Origin: CAZJLN01 sp964540765
GTDB lineage: Bacteria; Chloroflexota; Anaerolineae; Anaerolineales; Anaerolineaceae
Direction: 5' to 3'
Length of the DNA stretch: 45,101 bases
Assembly (NCBI GenBank): GCA_964540765.1
Contig: CAZINW010000016.1
Span: 1-45,101, forward strand
Both the position numbers and the translations under genes were made by a program. The stretch's first letter is position 1. Each line of letters opens with the position of its first letter. Shown here in pieces: positions 33,876 through 40,127 of this stretch. The notes beneath the pieces were generated by a model that worked only from the letters and a program-made list of their open reading frames with translations, ran no database searches and was not told the DNA's origin.

Positions 33876-34193
33876 TCACAAAGCCATCGGTTTTAAATCA
33901 TCCGGATTTATTTCAACAGGCTTTAAAACATCTTCCCTTGGAATGACAACAAACTTAATGGCTGTGCGAACCTTATCCTCGATGTTGATATCGACAAATT
34001 CTGGTACGCAAACAATATCAATATCATCATTGACCAAATAGCTCTTGGCCAGAATGATCGCCTTAACAGCTTGATTGACAGCGCCAGCGCCAATGGATTG
34101 AACTTCTACGTAGTGTTTTTCTCGCATGACGCCTGCAATAGCCCCTGCTACGGCAGCGGTGCGGGAGTTGGCTGAAACCTTTATAATGTTCAT
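33876..34193 (-). CDS. spoVS: Stage V sporulation protein S homologue
   Basis: 105 residues. SpoVS is a small Alba-like, possibly nucleic-acid-binding protein needed late in Bacillus sporulation. It is also common in non-sporulating Chloroflexi and Thermus. The match is unmistakable: IKVSANSRTAAVAGAIAGV, IGAGAVNQAVKAI, DIVCVPEFVDINI and RTAIKFVV. It carries about 18 extra C-terminal residues (DVLKPVEINPDDLKPMAL) beyond the Bacillus form. GGAGATG precedes the ATG. It is transcribed away from the DnaA-box region and faces the upstream deoxynucleoside kinase. Confidence 0.95.
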   Translation of the reverse strand: MNIIKVSANSRTAAVAGAIAGVMREKHYVEVQSIGAGAVNQAVKAIILAKSYLVNDDIDIVCVPEFVDINIEDKVRTAIKFVVIPREDVLKPVEINPDDLKPMAL

Positions 34194-34567
34194 TTTTCAT
34201 CTCCCATGCATAATTTTGTGCAAGCGGAAAACTATCATTAAGGAAATTCTTCATTAACATGAATTAATGATATTGTACAGGATTAATTGGATTGAATCAA
34301 GCATATTTATTTTAACATTTGTTTTTTCCCTTAATAAGCAATGTGATTAAGTTGCTTGGAGCACTTAAAAAAGAACGTGAGTGCTTTTCTCTCCACAGCT
34401 TAACTCTCTTAATGTAAGATAGTTAATTAATTTAGTTGTAGCAGTAGGGGCAGTGGATATGTGGAAAGGTGCTCTGTCAGCAAAATCTGGCTGAAGATAT
34501 GACGATCCGCCTTCGTACCATCCGAAGATATGGGGGCTTGCATCCATTGATTTTATCCGCCAGCCTG
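34194..34567. other. Left part of the spoVS/nucleotidyltransferase spacer
   Basis: AT-rich sequence with no plausible ORF and no clear hairpin. It must contain the spoVS promoter, which I cannot place. It leads into the DnaA-box region. Confidence 0.5.
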
Positions 34568-34758
34568 TGTGGATAAAGCTCAAGAAAAAGAAGCCTTCAA
34601 TTCATCAGCGCAGGCTCATCAATTTTCAAGAATTAAACCAGATTGATGGCATTGATCCTACCCCAGCGGGGTTAAATCAATATCTGATTTTTAGAAAATT
34701 TGAGCGAGTTTTCCACAATTATCACAAGTTATCCACAGTTTTCCCCATGTTATCCACA
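34568..34758. other. Candidate DnaA-binding origin-like region
   Basis: Five DnaA-box-like 9-mers run in tandem at 34709 (TTTTCCACA), 34719 (TTATCACAA), 34729 (TTATCCACA), 34739 (TTTTCCCCA) and 34750 (TTATCCACA), spaced 10, 10, 10 and 11 bp. Two are exact consensus. One exact inverted box, TGTGGATAA, lies at 34568-34576. An AT-rich stretch (34670-34705) flanks the array. The layout resembles the duplex-unwinding side of bacterial origins or a DnaA-titration site. No dnaA, dnaN, gyrB or rpmH is in the window, and flanking genes do not diverge from the site, so origin status is not established. Confidence 0.55.
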
Positions 34759-34812
34759 GATTTGGGGATTCATTGATGAAACGCTTGCAAAATCGATCAA
34801 TAAAGCAAGCAG

Positions 34813-35823
34813 TTAATCCAAGCCAAACTGAGATTTCCAATCGTCTAGGGTGAGCTCAATCGCATCCAGAAACGCATCCAGAGCAGCCACACGTCCCTCG
34901 TATTGCTGTGGTTCAAAACCCAGATCCGCACACAGAGCTGACCAGGATTCACGTTGAGTTGGAACATCCCAAAGCACCCTTGCCGCCTGCAGCCAGGTAT
35001 CCAGCATTGGCCAGAAGGCAGCCTGATAGTTGCCACTCTCAAGCATGGCAGCGCAGCTCTGCAGGTAATATGTCTTGCGTGAGGGATGCAGATCAGGTGG
35101 GCAGTTGGGTGACTTGCTGGCAGTCAGGATGGTTTCTTCCCATGTCGTGCGCCATGTACTGTAGCGCTCAGGAGAGACCCTGTCTGCACCGATCAAGCCC
35201 AATACATCCTCATGCAAATCCTGTTTGCCTATTGCTTCCGCCCTGGCAGGAAAATCGATTAAGAAACGGCGGGTGGGCAGGGCGGGACCGCTCAAAACAG
35301 CAATTGCATTGGCTGCCAGCCCAACCGCTTTAAAATACTGTGAAAACCAGGCAAGCGGTTCATGCTCCTGTGGCTCCTCCAATTCAAACCAGATGCTGCG
35401 CGCTTTTTCAGCCATTGGCAGCGCACGCCCAAAGATGTTTTCGGGGCTGTCAAACTGGGAAAAGACCCCGGATTGGATGAATTCGAGCCAGTGATCCGTG
35501 TCATGCAGGATGCTGGCGTGGTTGCAAAGGGCATGGCCCAGCCACGGGTTCAAGCGTAGGCGGCGGTGAAAAGTATAGAACGACTTATGATGATGGACGA
35601 TATCCAATGAAATTTCGTAACTGATGCGCGCAATTTCCCTTTTGACTGGTGGGTCTTCCTTGTGCACAAAGACCAGATCGATATCGGTTGTACCGCCCAG
35701 AAGGGGTTCTTCGCTTAAGACTGAGCCGGTCATATAGACAGCCACCACATCCCTTTGCTGCGCCAGGCGTTTCGCCACGTTCTCCATGGCAAGTTTTCTC
35801 AACAATTCCGGTGTGATGCGCAT
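34813..35823 (-). CDS. Nucleotidyltransferase-fold protein
   Basis: 336 residues. The polymerase-beta-type motif is MTGSVLSEEP, then TTDIDLVFV: Gly33-Ser34 and Asp47, Asp49. This is the signature of antibiotic- or MNT-type nucleotidyltransferases. The remaining 250 residues are helical and Trp-rich and could hold a substrate-binding domain like that of kanamycin nucleotidyltransferase. No target is evident. It lies 21 bases after the second deoxynucleoside kinase with GGAGAAGAG before the ATG, so the two form an operon. Its 3' end is about 50 bases from the DnaA-box array. Confidence 0.8.
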   Translation of the reverse strand: MRITPELLRKLAMENVAKRLAQQRDVVAVYMTGSVLSEEPLLGGTTDIDLVFVHKEDPPVKREIARISYEISLDIVHHHKSFYTFHRRLRLNPWLGHALCNHASILHDTDHWLEFIQSGVFSQFDSPENIFGRALPMAEKARSIWFELEEPQEHEPLAWFSQYFKAVGLAANAIAVLSGPALPTRRFLIDFPARAEAIGKQDLHEDVLGLIGADRVSPERYSTWRTTWEETILTASKSPNCPPDLHPSRKTYYLQSCAAMLESGNYQAAFWPMLDTWLQAARVLWDVPTQRESWSALCADLGFEPQQYEGRVAALDAFLDAIELTLDDWKSQFGLD

Positions 35824-35844
35824 AAGTTCTCTTCTCCAATTTTG

Positions 35845-36483
35845 TCAGGAAGTCAGGGGCAGACTTTCCTGGTAGGGAGCCAACCGCAGTTCCTGGTGGA
35901 TGCGGTTTTCCACCAATGTCAGGTCTTGCGGCTGGCTGACGATGTTCAAATCGTTCGTGTCAAGCGTAAGCACCTTAAGCTGTGAGGCTGAGTTTGTAAA
36001 GAAATCATCATAGGCATGGTTAAGTTCATCAATATAGGCTCTCTCCATGCTGCGTTCATAGGGTCGGTCGCGGTGGGCGATGCGCTGCATGAGCACGTCC
36101 GTATCTGCGCGCAGGTAGACCACCAGATCAGGCTCCGGGATCTTTTCAGCCAGTGCTTCATGCACCTTGTAATACATGGTCAATTCATCTCCTTTAAGGT
36201 TGATGCGGGCAAAGAGCGAGTCTTTGTCGAAGGTATAGTCGGAGATGATCATCCTGCCCGCCTGGAGCGCTTCAGGGATGGCTTTATGCTGTTGGTGATA
36301 GCGACTCAAAAGGAAGAATATCTGGGTCTGGAAGGCGTAACGCTCCCTGTCACTGTAGAAATCGCTCAGGAAAGGATTCTCTTCGAATACTTCCATCAAC
36401 AAGACAGCCTGCAAAGACGGATGGATCAGCCTTGCCAGGGTGGTCTTACCCACACCGATGACACCTTCGATGGCAACATACAT
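35845..36483 (-). CDS. Deoxynucleoside kinase family protein, copy 2
   Basis: 212 residues. The P-loop is GVIGVGKTT at 7-15 and the presumed general base is Glu31 (EVFEENPFL). Where copy 1 has Asp-Arg-Ser, this protein has Ser-Asp-Tyr-Thr (81-84), so the Arg that contacts the substrate in classical dNKs is missing. I believe such a form recurs in Thermus/Chloroflexi paralogues, but this is not searched. The lid RDRPYERSMER is intact. It heads a two-gene operon with the nucleotidyltransferase. Both dNK paralogues lie within 3.3 kb on opposite strands. Confidence 0.88.
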   Translation of the reverse strand: MYVAIEGVIGVGKTTLARLIHPSLQAVLLMEVFEENPFLSDFYSDRERYAFQTQIFFLLSRYHQQHKAIPEALQAGRMIISDYTFDKDSLFARINLKGDELTMYYKVHEALAEKIPEPDLVVYLRADTDVLMQRIAHRDRPYERSMERAYIDELNHAYDDFFTNSASQLKVLTLDTNDLNIVSQPQDLTLVENRIHQELRLAPYQESLPLTS

Positions 36484-36690
36484 AACCGTTAACGCTCCGT
36501 TTTTTTATTGGTAAGATTAATATACCACAACAATAAGCCGAGCTTGTGAGTAAGTGGAAAAACAAACCCCATTTCAGCGTGGGGGCAGGTTCATGAATGT
36601 CATGAGTCTTAATATACATTAGTACAACTCCGCCCTTTTTTATGGGGAGGATTTTTAACACGGTCATTATGAGTAACCGAGATTCATAAA

Positions 36691-36719
36691 CCCTTCCCTT
36701 TGCATTCAAAAGGGAAGGG
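36691..36719 (-). terminator. Hairpin downstream of M3 peptidase copy 2
   Basis: CCCTTCCCTTT (36691-36701) pairs perfectly with AAAGGGAAGGG (36709-36719) across 7 nt. It follows the minus-strand peptidase gene by about 35 bases. The U-tract is poor (TTTAT). Confidence 0.65.
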
Positions 36720-36752
36720 TGTTATCTAAGGCTGAGTACTGATTTTATTTGA

Positions 36753-38528
36753 TCAGGTCAGTTGTTCGAGCTTACCTACCATCTCATCGATCACATCGAA
36801 ACCATCCTGCCAGAAGGATGCCTGGGTGATGTCAATGCCAGCTTTTGCAAGCAGTTCAACCGGCTCAATGGAACCGCCGGCTGCCAGCATCTGCATGTAG
36901 CGCGGCTTAAAGGCTTCACCTTCCTCTTTATACTGCTTATAGAGGGAGAAAACCAGCAACTGCCCGAAGGCATAGGCATAAACGTAAAAAGGTGTGCCGT
37001 AGATATGAGGGATGGAGACCCATTCCCAACGGAATTCGTCAGATACATCCACGGCATCGCCAAATTCAAGTTTAAGATTTTTGAGATAAGCGTCTGATAA
37101 TTCATCAACCGAGGCGTCGTTGGCGATCATGTCATGGGCTTCACGTTCAAAGAGGGCAAAAAAGATCTGGCGGGTGATGGTGGCAAAGGCATCGTCCATC
37201 TGGCGGAAGAGGATATCGCGTTTGACGTTCTCGTCAGGTTCAAGTTCCATCAAGCGGTCTACCAGCATCATTTCCCCAAAGGTGGAAGCTGTCTCAGCCA
37301 GGGGCAGGCAGGCATGTTGGGTGAAATAAGTGTGTTCTTCTGCCATCATCGAGTGGATGGCGTGCCCCAATTCATGTGCCATAGTGGCAACATCATCCGC
37401 CTTACCCTGGTAATTCAGCAGCACCCAGGGGGTCAATTCGGGCAGGATGGTGGCGCAGAAGGCACCGCTCATTTTGCCTTTGCGCACTTCACTATCCAAG
37501 TGGGCATCGTCAAAGACGCGTTTTGCCAGGGTGGCAAATTTTTCATCGAAACGCTTGAAGGCGTCAAAGGTCATTGCTGCCGCCTGATCAAAGCTGTAGA
37601 TTTTGTCGGATTTTGAAACCGGTGCATAAATATCATAGCGGCGCAATTTGTCCATGCCAAGCAGTTTTGCCTTGAGCCTGAAGAAACGCTGGAAGATGCC
37701 GGTGTTGAGGCGGGCAACCTCCAACAGGGTGGAGACGGCTTTGTCAGGAATATCGTTGCTGAGATTGCGTACCGAGATCGGGTCGCTGAAGTGGCGCAGA
37801 TCAACGTTCTCATTGCGCCAGTCACGCACCAATGCCTGGTAGATCTGCCCGAGAATGGGGGCATCGTTGCCATAGATGCGGTAAAGCTCCTGGTAGGCAC
37901 GTTCCCGCAGGTCAGGGTCAGCTGTGCGCACAAGCGCCATGAGCTCTCCGCGGGTCAGTTCTTTCTCTTCGCCGTCCACGGTCACTTTAAAGGTGTAGCG
38001 GTTGGTGATCGAATCATACAGCAGGTTCAAAGCCGAGGAACCGGTCACGTCTTTGATATTGATGATCTTCTCTTCCGGCTCGCTGAGGGTGTGATCCCTG
38101 AAGTTGCGCATCTGCTGCAACCAGTAACAATAGTCACCAGAGCTCGCCATCAGGCGGTTGGCATTTTCAATGTCAAGCGCCTTCCACCAGAGCGAAAAGA
38201 AAAGAGTGCGGTTACTCATGGTGGCGGCGAACTGTTCATAGCGCGCCATGGCGATCTGGGCTTTCTGATCCTGGGTGTTGGCGGAGAAGGCAAGTTCAGC
38301 AAAGCCGCCAATACGTGTGGCAAGTTTATGGATGGCTTCGTATCCGGCGATGATCTCGTTGAACACAATGGCGTCAATGTCATCAGTCAATTTTTCACGG
38401 TAGGTCTCGAAATGAGCTACCGTGGCTTCAATTTTTTCATAGGTAGATTCCAGGGCAGGGTCATCGAAATCATTGAAAAGGTCGTCCAATTTCCATGGGG
38501 ATTGGGTATAAGTGGGTGTCTCAGTCAT
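36753..38528 (-). CDS. M3 family oligoendopeptidase, copy 2
   Basis: 591 residues. HELGH at 385-389 is the zinc/catalytic motif, with the downstream third ligand in LAETASTFGEMM. It is cytoplasmic with no signal peptide. It differs broadly from copy 1 at 4494, including the N-terminal half (SRVxx-free, FNDFDDPALESTYEKIE), so the two are old paralogues and may split peptide pools by length or sequence. It ends in AGIDITQASFWQDG, a typical PepF C-terminal block. It follows the methyltransferase gene on the same strand after about 55 bases and could be cotranscribed with it. Confidence 0.93.
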   Translation of the reverse strand: MTETPTYTQSPWKLDDLFNDFDDPALESTYEKIEATVAHFETYREKLTDDIDAIVFNEIIAGYEAIHKLATRIGGFAELAFSANTQDQKAQIAMARYEQFAATMSNRTLFFSLWWKALDIENANRLMASSGDYCYWLQQMRNFRDHTLSEPEEKIINIKDVTGSSALNLLYDSITNRYTFKVTVDGEEKELTRGELMALVRTADPDLRERAYQELYRIYGNDAPILGQIYQALVRDWRNENVDLRHFSDPISVRNLSNDIPDKAVSTLLEVARLNTGIFQRFFRLKAKLLGMDKLRRYDIYAPVSKSDKIYSFDQAAAMTFDAFKRFDEKFATLAKRVFDDAHLDSEVRKGKMSGAFCATILPELTPWVLLNYQGKADDVATMAHELGHAIHSMMAEEHTYFTQHACLPLAETASTFGEMMLVDRLMELEPDENVKRDILFRQMDDAFATITRQIFFALFEREAHDMIANDASVDELSDAYLKNLKLEFGDAVDVSDEFRWEWVSIPHIYGTPFYVYAYAFGQLLVFSLYKQYKEEGEAFKPRYMQMLAAGGSIEPVELLAKAGIDITQASFWQDGFDVIDEMVGKLEQLT

Positions 38529-38583
38529 TTTTCCTCTCTTGGTTTTATTGATCCTGGTTCAAGCCAGTACATCGGGCTTTTCA

Positions 38584-39693
38584 TCAGGTTGGATTTTTTT
38601 GTTGGCTTTCCTCGCGGTAGGTCTGGCGCAGTTTGTCAATCGGCTGGCGGGATTGGCTGGTTTCATCCCAATAATACCAGAGCGTCCAGCCATTGCTGGA
38701 ACCCTGGCGCAGGCTGCGGGCAATCGCATGGATGCTGCCGCGCTGGTTGTCGCACAAGATATTGCCATCCGCCAGGACGACAGCCTGCACGTCTCCATTG
38801 ACTCCGAAGTAGAGCGCCTGCCCGGGTTCAAGAAAGCCCTGTTCAACAAGTGCACCGAAGGGGATGCGCTCAAGGTGGCGCGGGTCGGGGGTGACAAAGA
38901 CAGGCGGGTCAAACTCAAGTTGGAGGATGCCATCGACGCGTTTGCGTGCAGCCTGGATGTAGGTGGGGTCAATCTCAATGCCAATGAAGTGGCGGTGCAG
39001 TTTGCGGGCGACTGCGCCGGTGGTGCCGGTGCCAAAGAAGGGATCCAGCACCACATCCCCGGCGTTGGAGCTGGCGAGGATGACGCGGTAAAGCAACGCC
39101 TCAGGTTTTTGGGTGGGGTGAACCTTTTTCCCGTTCTGCTTAAGTCTCTCGGTGCCGGTGCAGATGGGGATAAACCAGTCACTGCGCATCTGCAAACCTT
39201 CATTCAGCTCTTTCATGGCGTGGTAGTTGAAGGTGTACCTGGCGCCGCGTTCTTTTTGCACCCAGAGGAGAGTCTCATGGGCGTTGGTATAGCGCATGCC
39301 GCGGAAGTTGGGCATCGGGTTGGCTTTCACCCAGATCACGTCGTTCAGGATCCAGTAATTAAGGTCCTGCAGGATCTTGCCGACACGGTAGATATTATGA
39401 TATGAGCCGATCACCCACAGCGTGCCGGTGGGTTTGAGCACCCGCTGGCAGGCTTTCAGCCAGGCACGCGTGAATTCGTCATAGGCAGCCAGGGTATCGA
39501 ACTTGTCCCAGGCTTCATCGACGCCGTCCACCAGCGTGAGGTTGGGTCGCCACAGGTTCGCCTGCAGTTGCAGATTGTAAGGCGGGTCGGCAAAGATCAG
39601 GTCAACCGATTCTGGCGGCAGCGCTGGCAGGACTTCCAAGCAGTTACCCTGGAGAATCTGGTCCACCGGCAGTTGGTCAAGTTGTTCGGACAT
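38584..39693 (-). CDS. CcrM-type adenine-N6 DNA methyltransferase
   Basis: 369 residues from ATG 39693. It is a beta-class N6-adenine methyltransferase: the catalytic DPPY at 36-39 comes before the SAM motif DPFFGTGTTG (about 250). Long blocks match Caulobacter CcrM as I remember it: GTLWVIGSYHNIYRVG, WILNDVIWVKANPMPNF, QMRSDWFIPICTG and HPTQKPEALLYRVIL. The C-terminal 80 residues (IPFGALVEQGFLEPG, GSIHAIARSLRQGS, NGWTLWYYW) form the RAMA domain also present in CcrM. GANTC specificity is therefore likely. No restriction endonuclease is adjacent, so it is a solitary enzyme. The open frame extends 43 codons upstream without family similarity. A TACAAT box lies seven bases before this ATG. Confidence 0.93.
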   Translation of the reverse strand: MSEQLDQLPVDQILQGNCLEVLPALPPESVDLIFADPPYNLQLQANLWRPNLTLVDGVDEAWDKFDTLAAYDEFTRAWLKACQRVLKPTGTLWVIGSYHNIYRVGKILQDLNYWILNDVIWVKANPMPNFRGMRYTNAHETLLWVQKERGARYTFNYHAMKELNEGLQMRSDWFIPICTGTERLKQNGKKVHPTQKPEALLYRVILASSNAGDVVLDPFFGTGTTGAVARKLHRHFIGIEIDPTYIQAARKRVDGILQLEFDPPVFVTPDPRHLERIPFGALVEQGFLEPGQALYFGVNGDVQAVVLADGNILCDNQRGSIHAIARSLRQGSSNGWTLWYYWDETSQSRQPIDKLRQTYREESQQKNPT

Positions 39694-39700
39694 CCCTGTA

Positions 39701-39706
39701 ATTGTA
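39701..39706 (-). promoter_or_regulatory. -10 box of the methyltransferase, leaderless-type spacing
   Basis: TACAAT on the minus strand ends seven bases before the ATG at 39693. No Shine-Dalgarno of quality is present (only CAGGG). No matching -35 was found at 16-18 bp. Confidence 0.45.
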
Positions 39707-39742
39707 ACGGACGATGAGTCAAAAAGGTAGGGAAAAAAATTA

Positions 39743-39766
39743 ACTCGCACAAAGAACGCAGTAACA
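39743..39766 (+). repeat. Dispersed CACAGAG-type relic, copy 3
   Basis: ACTCGCACAAAG and AACGCAG match the left half of the copy at 22601. As there, it sits just before a GTAGG-ended palindromic element. Confidence 0.35.
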
Positions 39767-39771
39767 AAAAA

Positions 39772-40070
39772 GTAGGGTGGGTTGAAATGTGGTTTTGATT
39801 TCAACCCACCAATTCGATTCAAACGTTCTTAACTGTTTTCCCCACATCATTCAACACCATCTCCCCATTAAATCACTTCACCAAACAAATTCGAACAATT
39901 TTGGGTGACAATGATGATAAAATAGGCGCCCTCTTGCGAATAATCGTACTCGAGTAAACGTATGGATTTACGGAGGGATGATTTAGGCATGATTGCATGA
40001 TACACGGCTCACACAAGAATGATATACCGAGAAGTTGAGCTTATAGATATCCACCCTCAACTCAACCTAC
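39772..40070. repeat. GTAGG-ended palindromic element, possibly related to 22653-22917
   Basis: The left end GTAGGGTGGGTTGA and right end TCAACTCAACCTAC are imperfect inverted repeats about 300 bp apart. The left end also forms a perfect 13-bp hairpin (GGTGGGTTGAAAT at 39776-39788 with 39798-39810). The interior shows no gene, only a 12-codon ATG frame. Similar GTAGG-TGGGT ends bound the element at 22653. This fills most of the spacer between the methyltransferase and the P-type ATPase. Confidence 0.45.
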
Positions 40071-40076
40071 CTGTTT

Positions 40077-40105
40077 AAAAAAATGCCCCGGGGCTCGGGG
40101 CATTT
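40077..40105 (-). terminator. Rho-independent terminator of the P-type ATPase
   Basis: GGGGCATTT (40097-40105) and AAATGCCCC (40081-40089) form a 9-bp stem. On the minus strand the hairpin is followed by a run of seven T. It lies 23 bases past the ATPase stop. Confidence 0.9.
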
Positions 40106-40127
40106 AAATCACGTTACGGGTTAAATC

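Noticed and set aside
34194..34812. Enrichment of GANTC (CcrM) sites in the putative origin spacer
   Set aside because: I count only GAATC at 34294 and GATTC at 34767, about what chance predicts for 618 bp.
33193..36483. Gene orientation as support for an origin at 34.7 kb
   Set aside because: Apart from spoVS, genes to the left run rightward and genes to the right run leftward, opposite to the leading-strand bias expected at an origin.
36446..36709. 87-codon minus-strand open frame before the second deoxynucleoside kinase
   Set aside because: It overlaps the start of the kinase in another frame, ends within it and has no recognisable protein features.
38584..39822. Start of the methyltransferase 43 codons upstream
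   Set aside because: The added residues (Phe-rich, no similarity to CcrM) include the TACAAT box; the match to the family begins at MSEQLDQ.
39960..40000. Short ATG frame of 12 codons after a CGGAGG in the methyltransferase/ATPase spacer
   Set aside because: It is too short to support, has no neighbour to lead and lies inside a repeat element.
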